In this document: piece after piece, positions 47,080-55,635 of the stretch
Layout of the letters: every line of letters begins with the position of its first letter
How positions within the stretch are numbered: the first letter of the stretch is position 1
DNA from: Archaeoglobales archaeon
GTDB taxonomy: Archaea > Halobacteriota > Archaeoglobi > Archaeoglobales > Archaeoglobaceae
Assembly: GCA_030055595.1 (NCBI GenBank)
Contig: JASFYH010000001.1
Coordinates: 62,001 to 126,000 of the forward strand
Direction of reading: 5' to 3'
DNA: 64,000 bases
Program-made: the position numbers and the translations under genes
The notes under the pieces: model-generated
What the model saw: the letters and a program-made list of their open reading frames with translations, nothing else
What the model was told of the DNA's origin: nothing
Database searches by the model: none

Positions 47080-48474
47080 ATGGACGTTAAATTCTACATT
47101 GCGATCTCCTTGGGATTGATCTCGATCTCTTTACCCGCAATACGCCCACTCTATCCAACGGAGCTTTTTATATGCCTCTACTTTCTTTCTGTGGCACTAT
47201 TGTCCCTATTTATATCTTTCCTGATCTACCGTGCTTCTGAAGGTGAGACAAAAAAATTCATGAGGTCTCTTAGTCTTTCGCTATTATTCTACTTTGCCTT
47301 TCTACTAATTCTCGGGGCAATGTTGCTTAGTCGCACACTTAAATTCGGCTTTGAGCTCTTTGTCCCTTATCTATTGGCTTATTTTCCGATCTTGGTGTAT
47401 GGCGTCCGTAAATTTGTCCGGGAGGTGGGATTTCTAACACCAAAACGCTTGCTTTTGCCTGTAGTGGTTTCGACTTTGATGCTAATAGCACTTCTCCCAA
47501 TTAAACCAGATCTTTTTACCATCCTTATGCTCTTGGATCTTGTTTTGGTATTTATTTTCCTATCTCTCTTTACGGTCTACCTGAATGCGGAAACATTCGT
47601 TTACTGGTTAATGGTCTCAGTTGCGTTCTTATTTCAATTTCCCGCCAAACTTGTGCTCAACATTGCGAATTATGATCCGAATTCCTTCTATGCTCTTCCA
47701 GCGATCTTCTACAATTTATCCGTTTCTGTCTTTCTGCTTTATCTATACGACATTCATCGTAAGAAGGTTAGAGTTTTAAGCTTCAGAGAACTTGAAGATG
47801 AAAGGAAGAAGTATGCTTTCTTGTTAGATAAGTTGAATGAACTAAAAGAAGCTTTCAGACTGATGAATAACGCCCTACGTTACGATGTTTTGAAGAAACT
47901 TCAGATCATCTCCGGGTATGTTGAAAGCTATGAGCTTACCAATGAGCCTGATTTCTTAAAAAAAGCTATTAAGAACGTTAAGGAGTGTGGAGAGTATATA
48001 GAGAAGATCGGATCGCTCGAAAAAGTTATGAGTTCTGAAACGGTTCAACTCAAGCCAATTAACGTCAAAAAAGTTGTAGAAGAGATCGTAGCTAATTATG
48101 AGATTCCAGTTGCTATAAAAGGCTCCTGCACAGCAATTGCAGACGAGAACCTCTCTTTGATCGTTGAAAATCTGCTTGATAATGCGATTCGGCATAGTGG
48201 CACAAGTAGAATAGAAGTGATCTTGAGCGAAGTTGAAGGCGAAGCGGAGATCCGTGTTATCGACTATGGCACTGGAATTCCTGAAAATATCAAAAAAGAG
48301 CTTTTCAAAGAAGCTTTTCGCTATGGCGAAACCGCGGGACTCGGTCTGGGACTTTATATTGTCAAAAAGCTTGTGGAGAGATATGGCGGAAGAGTTTGGG
48401 TAGAGGATACGAAACCTAACGGGGCAACTTTTATTGTAAGGCTCAAAGCTACTCGAACCTCAGAGCTTCAATAG
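47080..48474 (+). CDS. Membrane sensor kinase-like protein lacking the phosphoacceptor histidine
   Basis: 464 residues. About seven hydrophobic helices (7-245), a short coiled linker, a HisKA-like helix pair and an HATPase domain with N-box VENLLDNAIRHSG near 365, G1 DYGTGIPE and G2 GLGLGLYIVKKL. At the position where archaeal kinases have RHD the sequence is LRYDVLKKL; the residue is Y268 (TAC). It may be inactive in phosphotransfer, act on another site or serve as an ATP-dependent sensor. ATG 47080 lies about 26 bases from TTATTAAT at 47050-47057; ATG 47071 and upstream codons are alternatives. Overlaps convergent permease by 26. Confidence 0.8.
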   Translation: MDVKFYIAISLGLISISLPAIRPLYPTELFICLYFLSVALLSLFISFLIYRASEGETKKFMRSLSLSLLFYFAFLLILGAMLLSRTLKFGFELFVPYLLAYFPILVYGVRKFVREVGFLTPKRLLLPVVVSTLMLIALLPIKPDLFTILMLLDLVLVFIFLSLFTVYLNAETFVYWLMVSVAFLFQFPAKLVLNIANYDPNSFYALPAIFYNLSVSVFLLYLYDIHRKKVRVLSFRELEDERKKYAFLLDKLNELKEAFRLMNNALRYDVLKKLQIISGYVESYELTNEPDFLKKAIKNVKECGEYIEKIGSLEKVMSSETVQLKPINVKKVVEEIVANYEIPVAIKGSCTAIADENLSLIVENLLDNAIRHSGTSRIEVILSEVEGEAEIRVIDYGTGIPENIKKELFKEAFRYGETAGLGLGLYIVKKLVERYGGRVWVEDTKPNGATFIVRLKATRTSELQ

Positions 48475-49573
48475 GTTCAAGTCTGCTTGCTTTCCATGCG
48501 GGATAAAAACCACTAAACAAAGATGTGAGCACTCCGACAGAAAAGCCGAGGAAAACATAGCCAATAGTGGTTAACTGGAATATATATCTCGTCTCGCCCA
48601 AGATCAAGCTGTTGATTCCATAGCCGGCAATTATGCTGAGCAGGGAGCCAATTAAGCTTCCGATCAGACCCAAGATCAGGGCTTCGAGTAGAAAGATCTT
48701 GAGAACTGTTGTTCTATTGGCTCCTATAGCTCTCATGATCCCTATTTCCTTTGTTCTCTCGATCGTTGACATTAGCATAATGTTCAGAATGCTAACCCCT
48801 GCTACAAGCAACGAAACGCTTGCAATTGCCATAAGAAACAGGTTTATTTGATTAAATGCTTGAGATATAAGTTCAAGGATCATCTTCATCTCGAAAATTG
48901 TCACCTTCTCTTCTTTTGCATTCAATTTTTTCTCGATCTCTTCTTTAATTCTCCCTACTTCCGAAAGATCTTTAACTTTTACAATAACACTCGAATAACC
49001 CGCAGTAGAGATCTTTTCAAAATTTTCTCGGGAGAGAATTATCGCAAAATTAGGATTTACGTCATAACGCATTCCAGCGTCTTCAAGGATCCCAGTTGTT
49101 TTGAATTCCACACCGTTAACTGTTATTTTTGATCCAGGTTTGAGCTCATAGATCCTTGCAATGGAATTTCCGACGACGCAACCTCTGCCGAGATCGATCA
49201 AACCCCTCTCAACTTTGAACATGTCCTTTACATCGGACTGTTCGAGTCCGTAAACAGTTGTATATGTTCGCCGTTCTTTGGTTTCAACAAGCAGGTATTC
49301 TGACTTTACCGCAATCGCTCTCTCAATACCACTGATCTTTTTAATCTTGTCTATATCCCTCTCCTCTAAGTATCTATAGCCTTTCTGGTAATTCGGACTG
49401 ACTATGAGCTCGTTTGCGACATCTTTGAAGTTTTCGAGCACCGCGGACTTCAAGCTTTCGCCAAAGATCCCAATAGCTGAGATCGCCATGACTCCGATCA
49501 GAATTCCCACTATTGCAAGGATGCTCCTAACTTTTGTCCTTTTCAGATTTCTCTTCGCAAGCTCAAAATACAT
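48449..49573 (-). CDS. ABC transporter permease, MacB/FtsX type
   Basis: 374 residues: one N-terminal helix (SILAIVGILIGVMAISAIGIF), a large extracellular domain (about 45-245), then three helices (LFLMAIASVSLLVAGVSI; LIGSLIGSLLSIIAGY; IGYVFLGFSVGVLTSLF) with the family motif RTKEIGIMRAIGANR. Such permeases act with a MacB-like ATPase, which is absent nearby. It follows the exported partner gene by four bases, so the substrate is probably an envelope component. Confidence 0.87.
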   Translation of the reverse strand: MYFELAKRNLKRTKVRSILAIVGILIGVMAISAIGIFGESLKSAVLENFKDVANELIVSPNYQKGYRYLEERDIDKIKKISGIERAIAVKSEYLLVETKERRTYTTVYGLEQSDVKDMFKVERGLIDLGRGCVVGNSIARIYELKPGSKITVNGVEFKTTGILEDAGMRYDVNPNFAIILSRENFEKISTAGYSSVIVKVKDLSEVGRIKEEIEKKLNAKEEKVTIFEMKMILELISQAFNQINLFLMAIASVSLLVAGVSILNIMLMSTIERTKEIGIMRAIGANRTTVLKIFLLEALILGLIGSLIGSLLSIIAGYGINSLILGETRYIFQLTTIGYVFLGFSVGVLTSLFSGFYPAWKASRLEPIEALRFE

Positions 49574-49577
49574 TTGA

Positions 49578-50918
49578 TCACTTTTTTCTTGCCCTAAGTA
49601 GAAGGTAGATCACAAAAGCGAGGATGAGGAGAGAGGCGATCGATCCTACATAGATCGGAATCGGATTTGCTTCTTTTTGCTCTAATTTTTCTGCTTTCAG
49701 CTCCTCTGAAATTGAAAAACTGTCTCCCGCGTCATTCCACCAAGTAAGCAGTAAAGTTATGTTAGTGCATAAAATTTCGAGGTCGAAAGTTTCGTAATCT
49801 TTTGCTTCGATCTCGCCTATGTAGTAGTCCGCCCTGCTCTCATCGCAAAATGCTGAGACTTTCGTATTCAATGTGCTTCTATGACCGTAATTTACAACCT
49901 CTCCGGAGATCTTCGTTTTGCCAATACCAGAGGTTTTTTGCAAATTTATCATCTGCAAGACGTGAGATTCTAAAACATTCAGGGTGAGATTTTCATATTT
50001 CTCATATTCTTTTCCAAAGAAGTCTTTGTAAGTTATTTTCGCAGTGATCTCCGCAGTCCCATTTTCTCTTGGGCTGAAAATGAAATTCAAGATCTTTTTC
50101 TCATTGCTTGCGATCCTGTCGATCTTTGCATTATTCTGGGATAACTTTCCATTGCCGAAAAGCTGGACTTCGATTTGATAGATCTCGTCGTTTCTCAAAT
50201 TGGTAATTTCAAGGCTTAAATTGACCGCTTCGCCTATAAAAAGAACATCTTTGGATGGCTGTAAGCTCGTCGCAAGTCCTTTGGAGGGCAGATACTCGAT
50301 TTTAATGGCTTTCTCGATCACATGATAACTTCTTCCATTATAAAAAGACAATCTGAAGTTTAAAGTTTCTAAATCTTCTCCCAATCTAAAATTCAATTCA
50401 TTAACACCCGCAAGAGTTCCGAGGAAGAATTTTTTAGGTGTAGCATTGAAAAGAGCTTCGATCTGGACGTTTCTAAGCGTCAACGGAGAGGAGATCAAAA
50501 GCTTGGCGTAATTCACTTCGCCCCTGTAAAGCGGAGAAGAGATCGAGATCTCCGGGAATTTATCATCTACCACGAGTTCTATGCTTTGAGACAAAGAACC
50601 CTCATTTGTTGAAACGATCATCTCACCGATCTGCCTTCCCACCACCTGAGATCTCATCGAGACTTTTAGAGTGTAAACTGCCCCCGGAGAGAGATTACCT
50701 ACACTCTGAATGTATGCCGGCTCAAACTCGATCGTTTTTGAGTAAAAAGAGATCGAGTTTATTTCGACACTGCTGACTCCGGAATTTCTAATTGTGATAA
50801 CACAGTCCGCATAGCCATTAGGGAGCACAAGCTCTGGAGAGAGCTCGTGGCTTATAGTCAAAGCGGATACAGGAATTATTAATAGCAGTAATGCTACAAT
50901 TATGCCACTTAAACGCAT
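49578..50918 (-). CDS. Exported beta-sandwich protein, partner of MacB-like permease
   Basis: 446 residues: signal peptide (SGIIVALLLLIIPVSALT), an Ig/CARDB-like extracellular domain of repeated beta strands (VITIRNSGVSSVEINS; VNLSLEITNLRNDE; ISGEVVNYGHRS), several N-x-S/T sites, and a C-terminal anchor (VGSIASLLILAFVIYLLLRARKK). It matches the exported protein found next to archaeal MacB-like permeases. No catalytic motif. Four bases before the permease gene. Confidence 0.7.
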   Translation of the reverse strand: MRLSGIIVALLLLIIPVSALTISHELSPELVLPNGYADCVITIRNSGVSSVEINSISFYSKTIEFEPAYIQSVGNLSPGAVYTLKVSMRSQVVGRQIGEMIVSTNEGSLSQSIELVVDDKFPEISISSPLYRGEVNYAKLLISSPLTLRNVQIEALFNATPKKFFLGTLAGVNELNFRLGEDLETLNFRLSFYNGRSYHVIEKAIKIEYLPSKGLATSLQPSKDVLFIGEAVNLSLEITNLRNDEIYQIEVQLFGNGKLSQNNAKIDRIASNEKKILNFIFSPRENGTAEITAKITYKDFFGKEYEKYENLTLNVLESHVLQMINLQKTSGIGKTKISGEVVNYGHRSTLNTKVSAFCDESRADYYIGEIEAKDYETFDLEILCTNITLLLTWWNDAGDSFSISEELKAEKLEQKEANPIPIYVGSIASLLILAFVIYLLLRARKK

Positions 50919-50954
50919 ATGGTAAATAAGGGAGAGAGTTAAAAATCTTTCTCC

Positions 50955-51851
50955 TTAAAACTTTTCTGGAACCTTTGAAGGCAAACCTTTTCTTGCTCCT
51001 AATTCCTGTATGCAAAGAGAGGCAACGTAATTTCCGATCTTTCCGCAATCCTCAATACTCATACCTTTCAAGAATCCATAGAGGAAACCAGCGTTAAAAG
51101 CATCTCCCGCTCCCGTGGTGTCAACAACTTTAACTGCGAAAGGCTTTGCAACAAGCTCTTTGTTCGAAGTTTTAATCCAGCACCCTTCCGAGCCGAGTTT
51201 TACCACCACGATCTGAATTCCAAGTTCTAAACACTTCTCCGCAGAACTCTTATAATCCATACCAAAGATCTTTTCGATCTCAGTTCTGTTTGGCAGGAAG
51301 ATCGTCGTCTTTTTTAGGATCGGAAGCAGTTCTTTTAAACCCCTTTCTGCATAAGGCATCCCAGGATCGAAGCTAACAGCTTCAAATTCGTTAACAAGCC
51401 TCTTCTGTGAGTTAAGAGAATCAAGACCATTTTTACAGATAAAGGAAGTCAAATGGAGAAGCTTAAATTTCTTGGCAAGTTCCAAATCGATCTCTTCGTA
51501 GCGGATCGTGTCATTTACACCGGGATCTACAAGAATTGCCCTATTGCCTCGATCATCAACAAATATAATCGCTGTTCCACTCCTTCCGTTAGCTTTAATA
51601 ACCGCTTTTGTTTCAACCCCCTCTCTTTTTAGATCTTCAAGTAGGATCTGACCCTCGAGATCATTTCCAACTTTTCCAATATAGGCACTCTTGATCCCAA
51701 GTCTTGCAAGCCCTACGATCGTATTCGCCGCACTACCCCCGGGTGAGAGCTGAAGATCTCTAACAAAACCTTCTTCGTCTTTCCCCGGGATCTTGTCAAC
51801 TCGGTAGATCTTGTCCAAGTTCAAGGCTCCAAAACCAATAGCACTACTCAA
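50955..51851 (-). CDS. PfkB-family carbohydrate/nucleoside kinase
   Basis: 298 residues with ribokinase-family features: FGALNLDKIYRVDKIP, the substrate motif LSPGGSAANTIVGLARLG near 39-56 and the anion-hole motif DTTGAGDAFNAGFLYG near 241 containing the base aspartate. Substrate unknown (sugar, nucleoside or ADP-dependent). The start is TTG 51851, overlapping the ferredoxin stop by 8 bases; upstream ATG codons in this frame lie inside the ferredoxin gene. Confidence 0.87.
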   Translation of the reverse strand: MSSAIGFGALNLDKIYRVDKIPGKDEEGFVRDLQLSPGGSAANTIVGLARLGIKSAYIGKVGNDLEGQILLEDLKREGVETKAVIKANGRSGTAIIFVDDRGNRAILVDPGVNDTIRYEEIDLELAKKFKLLHLTSFICKNGLDSLNSQKRLVNEFEAVSFDPGMPYAERGLKELLPILKKTTIFLPNRTEIEKIFGMDYKSSAEKCLELGIQIVVVKLGSEGCWIKTSNKELVAKPFAVKVVDTTGAGDAFNAGFLYGFLKGMSIEDCGKIGNYVASLCIQELGARKGLPSKVPEKF

Positions 51852-52014
51852 GCGTGATCGCCTCGTTTGGGCATACGTCAACACAGCTTCCACATTCAGT
51901 GCAGATCTCAGCGTCAACGCTTGCGTAGTCATTTAGCTCTATTGCTCCCACTGGACATTCATCAACACATGTTCCGCATCCATCACACTTTAGTTTATCA
52001 ACAACCGCTGGCAT
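51844..52014 (-). CDS. 2[4Fe-4S] ferredoxin
   Basis: 56 residues from ATG 52014: two CxxCxxCxxxCP clusters (CDGCGTCVDECP near residues 10-21 and CTECGSCVDVCP near 38-49). Small electron carrier for oxidoreductases. A TTTATAAATA box at 52031-52040 lies about 25 bases upstream, suggesting a leaderless start; the five codons before are probably not translated. It precedes the PfkB kinase in one operon. Confidence 0.92.
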   Translation of the reverse strand: MPAVVDKLKCDGCGTCVDECPVGAIELNDYASVDAEICTECGSCVDVCPNEAITLE

Positions 52015-52095
52015 ACAACTCTTCCGCATTTGCTATTTATAAACTTCTTTCAGTTTTGAAGGTTAGATTTAAATTTGTGAAAAAATACTACACTC

Positions 52096-52818
52096 ATGGA
52101 GTATGCTAAGTTCGGGATCCCGAAGCTTGACGAATACCTTGGTGGAGGTTTGGATCGTAGCACGATCAGTTTGATCATAGGACGGAGCGGAATAGGTAAG
52201 ACAATTCTTGCAGCACAGTGGGCTGCTGAAGGTGTTAGGAACGGTGAAACCGTGATCTACATTTCAACGACTATGAACAAATACAACTGCAAGAATTACT
52301 TGGGTCAGTTTAGCTTCATGAAAGACGTTTACGACAAGATCCACTGGCGTTTCATAAGGGTCGAGCCAAAGTATCTTATGCCAATGACAAAAGAGAAAGT
52401 CAAAGAAGGACTTGATGCAACCTATGGAATGAGTGGTGAGTTTATCGATCGAATAGTTTTTGACTCCTGCACGGATCTCGAGAAGACTCTGGCAGATCAA
52501 GTTCTTTACAGAAGGGCGATCAGGTATATGGCAGATCTTGCCTACAAGTATGAGGTTACCTCGATCTGGGTTGAGGAGGCACCAATGGTGGGTCCGTGGA
52601 GTGAAACCAAAAACTTTGTTGAAACAATTATTTTTATGGATCTACTGAGGATCCCAGAAGGCTATGCAAGAGCTATGAGGATCTTAAAGAAGTATAGAAC
52701 CGCTCACCCCTTGGAGTGGTTCCCCTACGAGATCACGAATGATGGAGTGGTTATAAAGGATGGGTGGTTCGTAAGGAAGGACTATGACTACAAATTTAAG
52801 CCTCATAGAGAAGATTAA
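52096..52818 (+). CDS. KaiC/RecA-like ATPase A (intact P-loop)
   Basis: 240 residues. KaiC-type N-terminus (FGIPKLDEYLGGGLDRSTIS) leads to Walker A GRSGIGKT (K35) and Walker B RIVFDS (D123). The remaining half has helix-rich segments (LYRRAIRYMADLAYKYEV) and a C-terminal charged region. It is a single-domain KaiC relative, related to ArlH and RadB-like regulators. A GATTTAAAT box near 52067-52075 gives a leaderless ATG. First of a four-gene operon; it overlaps the next gene by 35 bases. Confidence 0.8.
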   Translation: MEYAKFGIPKLDEYLGGGLDRSTISLIIGRSGIGKTILAAQWAAEGVRNGETVIYISTTMNKYNCKNYLGQFSFMKDVYDKIHWRFIRVEPKYLMPMTKEKVKEGLDATYGMSGEFIDRIVFDSCTDLEKTLADQVLYRRAIRYMADLAYKYEVTSIWVEEAPMVGPWSETKNFVETIIFMDLLRIPEGYARAMRILKKYRTAHPLEWFPYEITNDGVVIKDGWFVRKDYDYKFKPHRED

Positions 52819-53341
52819 GAGTGCAATAGACAGTGGTGCTGAGATCATATTGGTAAAGGTGGATGCGAAGAGCTACGTTAAGGTTAGCTTAGAGATCATA
52901 AAATTCTTTTCAAGTTTTGCAGATGGAGTCTATGTGACTCTAAATAAGCCTTATTTCAGCTTAAAAAGAATGCTAATGAAAGAGAATATAGATCTCAACA
53001 AGCTTTACTTTATAGACAGCATAACGATGCAAGTCGGTGGGGAAGTGGTGGATGAAGAAAGATGCTTTTATCTGAACTCACCAGATCCCGTTCAGCTACA
53101 GGTTATGATTGAGAGGGCAATGGATCTGATCACTTCGAATAACAGATTCATTTATATCGATTCGCTCTCAACGATCTCTCTATACAAGTCCTTTGAGACT
53201 CTAATAAAGTTTTTAAGGCATATAACAGGCAAGATCAGGCTTCGCGGATTTGTTGGCACAATTTTTACACTCGAAAAAGAAATGGACGAAACTTACTATT
53301 CGCAGATCACGCTTATGTGCGACGAAGTGATCGAAGCATGA
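52784..53341 (+). CDS. KaiC-like protein B, no P-loop
   Basis: 185 residues. It has the late part of a RecA/KaiC fold: alternating strands and helices with a Walker B-like strand (NRFIYIDSLSTI, near residue 122) but the P-loop region is missing: the start enters directly at a strand (AEIILVKVDAKSYVKV). It is likely a non-catalytic subunit. Overlaps gene A by 35 and gene C by four bases. Family close to the DUF835/KaiC-derived archaeal proteins. Confidence 0.7.
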   Translation: MTTNLSLIEKIKSAIDSGAEIILVKVDAKSYVKVSLEIIKFFSSFADGVYVTLNKPYFSLKRMLMKENIDLNKLYFIDSITMQVGGEVVDEERCFYLNSPDPVQLQVMIERAMDLITSNNRFIYIDSLSTISLYKSFETLIKFLRHITGKIRLRGFVGTIFTLEKEMDETYYSQITLMCDEVIEA

Positions 53342-54072
53342 TCCCCACAGGCATAGAATTCCTGGACAAGCAGATCGGCGGATTCCATGAAGGGCTCCTG
53401 ATCTTATATGAAAATAGCGGTGCGGGAGCGAGAGAATTCGCTCTAACCATGCTCTTAAATAACTCTAAAAAATACGATTTGAATTATGTGGCAATTGCAA
53501 AGACTGTGGAGGAGGTAAGAAGGGAGATCAGACTCTCCTTCCCTGAGAGCAAAAAAGAAGCAGAGATCAATATCATAAGTCTTGCAGAGTATTATTTCAA
53601 AGATTCCATAGTGCCAATAAAATGGATCTCTGAAAAAGGTTTGTTAGGAGTTCTGAGAGAAGAAAAGAACGTGCTTTCAAAACTTGTTGAGGTCTTTGAG
53701 AACGTTAAGGGCATCGTTTTTTTGGACTCGATCACGGATCTTGCAAGGGTTTCAAGAAAGTTAGGCTGGGAAGCTCTAATAGACTTGCTCAAAGGGTTTA
53801 AGGCGGTCTGCTTAAGAAAAAATATACTCCTTTTGGCTTTGCTCACGTCAAATGTGCTTGAAAGAGGTCTTGAAGAGGAGCTTTTTGAAACTGCGGACGG
53901 GGTTGTTGTATTTGAATGGATCGCTGAAAAAGACACGATCTCAAGGTGGATGTTCTTCAGAAAAATGCTTGGAATCATGCCGATCCTTGAAAAAGATAGG
54001 GTTTTGAAATACAGCACGAAGATCGATCCGGCACAAGGTTTTACTATCTCGAGGATCATGAGAGTCCTATGA
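53338..54072 (+). CDS. KaiC-like protein C, degenerate P-loop
   Basis: 244 residues from ATG 53338. It starts like KaiC (MIPTGIEFLDKQIGGF) and in the P-loop position reads ENSGAGAR, so lysine and threonine are replaced by A31 and R32. Walker B IVFLDSITDL is kept near residue 120. The rest matches the KaiC fold. ATP binding in the classical manner is unlikely, while the fold is intact. Overlaps gene B and gene D by four bases each. Confidence 0.78.
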   Translation: MIPTGIEFLDKQIGGFHEGLLILYENSGAGAREFALTMLLNNSKKYDLNYVAIAKTVEEVRREIRLSFPESKKEAEINIISLAEYYFKDSIVPIKWISEKGLLGVLREEKNVLSKLVEVFENVKGIVFLDSITDLARVSRKLGWEALIDLLKGFKAVCLRKNILLLALLTSNVLERGLEEELFETADGVVVFEWIAEKDTISRWMFFRKMLGIMPILEKDRVLKYSTKIDPAQGFTISRIMRVL

Positions 54073-54749
54073 GGCTTTCTACTGGGATCGTGGGCTTAGA
54101 CGCAATCTTGGGCGGTGGAATCCCTAAAGGCTACGTAGTTGCTGTAATTGGGAGCTATGGAACAGGAAAAACGACCCTCGGACTTCATTTTATCTACGAA
54201 GGGCTAAAAAATGGAGAGAGCGGTATAATTCTGAGCTTTGATGAGGATGAAGAAAGCATTCTAAGAAATGCGAAAAGTATTGGATTATCTCTTGAAAATT
54301 TTAAGAATTTACAGATCATTCGCTTAGAAGCTTTAACGGTTAAAAAAAGCTTTGAAAGGATCGAAAGTGAGCTTCCCGAGCTTATTAGAAACTTAAATGC
54401 GAACAGAATGCTTATTGACTCGATAAGCGTTCTCGAGACGCTTTTCAGTGATCACGAGCGTTATCAGATCCTCTCTTCGATGAAGAGGATCATGAAATTT
54501 TCCGGGGTTACCGCAATATTCACAAGTGAAGCGGATAAGTATTTGCCAACCGCCTCAAAGTATGGGATCCTTGAATACATTTGCGATGGAATGATCTGTC
54601 TGAAAATGATCAGAAAAAGTGAACTTGATGAGCCTACGCTTGGACTTGAAGTTGTCAAAATGCGGGGAATAAAGCACTCAAGAAAACCAAAGCCCTACAT
54701 GATCACCGAGCGGGGAATTGTTGTTTACGAAGAGGCGGAAGTTTTTTGA
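54069..54749 (+). CDS. KaiC/RecA-like ATPase D (intact P-loop)
   Basis: 226 residues: LSTGIVGLDAILGGGIPKG then Walker A GSYGTGKTT (K34), LSFDEDEESIL (typical KaiC acid pair), Walker B RMLIDSISVLE and a C-terminal segment VVKMRGIKHSRKPKPY of the KaiC family. Probably the active partner of the quartet. Last gene of the operon; a T-rich tail follows. Confidence 0.85.
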   Translation: MRLSTGIVGLDAILGGGIPKGYVVAVIGSYGTGKTTLGLHFIYEGLKNGESGIILSFDEDEESILRNAKSIGLSLENFKNLQIIRLEALTVKKSFERIESELPELIRNLNANRMLIDSISVLETLFSDHERYQILSSMKRIMKFSGVTAIFTSEADKYLPTASKYGILEYICDGMICLKMIRKSELDEPTLGLEVVKMRGIKHSRKPKPYMITERGIVVYEEAEVF

Positions 54750-54779
54750 ATTTTATTTTGGGCATTTTACCAACAACTC

Positions 54780-54872
54780 TCATTCGAAAAAGACTTTTTC
54801 GTATTCAAGTGTTTCTTCTTTAAGATCGAGCTTTCTATCATAAATTTCCTTTAGCCCCGATCTTATTTTCAT
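54780..54872 (-). CDS. Short reverse ORF, possible gene fragment
   Basis: 30 residues from ATG 54872, charged helical (MKIRSGLKEIYDRKLDLKEE). Ten further codons upstream stay open and read KINCEKQLWL with no start. It looks like part of a longer protein or a small regulator. Low certainty. It lies between the KaiC operon and the next gene. Confidence 0.2.
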   Translation of the reverse strand: MKIRSGLKEIYDRKLDLKEETLEYEKVFFE

Positions 54873-54963
54873 GAGCCAAAGCTGTTTTTCACAATTAATT
54901 TTTTAATTAGTCATATGGTAGCTAAAATCATAAAATTTTTAAACTCTTTTACTTGCTAACACT

Positions 54964-55386
54964 ATGCGTGCAAAATTAGGGGTTGTTTTGCTCTATCTGC
55001 TCTTGATCGCAGTAGGGATCGGTGCAACGGTATACTTCAACATCAAAGGGAGCGTTGAAGTCATCGAGGGCAACATAACCGTATCTCCGCAAAGCTTTAG
55101 CGTTGATTTGGCAAAGGGTGTGGAATATGTGAAAAAGATCACAGTCCAAAATTCTGGTCCAGAAATCTGCGTTTACTTCGAAGATCTGGTCGAAGGACCA
55201 TCGCCAGACAAAATTGACGTAAGCTATAAAGATGCTTATGGCAACAGCATCTATTCAACCAAAAAGCTCTGCCTGCCAGAAGGTTCAAAAGATCTTCCAT
55301 CAAATACTGCGGTAAACGTTCATTTAGATGTGGACAAGAATTCTGAAAACGGGAAATACACGATCTACATATTTGTCAGAAATTAA
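54964..55386 (+). CDS. Exported protein with N-terminal anchor, unknown function
   Basis: 140 residues: an N-terminal hydrophobic segment (LGVVLLYLLLIAVGIGATVYF) and a beta-rich extracellular domain of about 110 residues with two cysteines (EICVYFED and KLCLPEG) that could form a disulfide. Similar size to archaeal pilin-like or small envelope proteins, but no class III signal is evident. A TTTTTAAACTC near 54938-54948 sits about 22 bases upstream. Standalone gene. Confidence 0.65.
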   Translation: MRAKLGVVLLYLLLIAVGIGATVYFNIKGSVEVIEGNITVSPQSFSVDLAKGVEYVKKITVQNSGPEICVYFEDLVEGPSPDKIDVSYKDAYGNSIYSTKKLCLPEGSKDLPSNTAVNVHLDVDKNSENGKYTIYIFVRN

Positions 55387-55420
55387 TATATTATGGTTAT
55401 TAAAATTTTTAAAATAAAAT

Positions 55421-55531
55421 TTAGATTTCAATTTTTGAGATCAAAACTTCAAACTTACAAGAACCGCGAAGCTCACAGTTGTCGCAATCGCAGTTTGGGC
55501 TTCCAAAGCACTCGCTCAGGGTTCCACCCAG
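55421..55531 (-). CDS. Possible cysteine-rich miniprotein without canonical start
   Basis: A reverse frame, open from about 55588 to a TAA at 55421-55423, encodes TLSECFGSPNCDC and DNCELRGSCKFEV with five cysteines in 14 residues. It has no ATG, GTG or TTG. A TTTATATA box at about 55552-55559 puts the predicted start near CTG 55531 (LGGTLSEC...), giving 36 residues. Could be a tiny metal-binding protein or a decayed gene. Low confidence. Confidence 0.3.
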   Translation of the reverse strand: MGGTLSECFGSPNCDCDNCELRGSCKFEVLISKIEI

Positions 55532-55635
55532 AGTTAGGATTACCCATAATATATAAATTTTTCCAAAAGAATTATGCTTAGCATTGTCTTAGCAAATTGG
55601 GACCGCATAGCAAACATTTTTATTTTTCATAAAAA

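Noticed and set aside
55393-55581. Forward frame of 62 residues after the exported protein gene
   Set aside because: Composition is not protein-like, there is no ribosome-binding site, and it is the antisense of the cysteine-rich frame.
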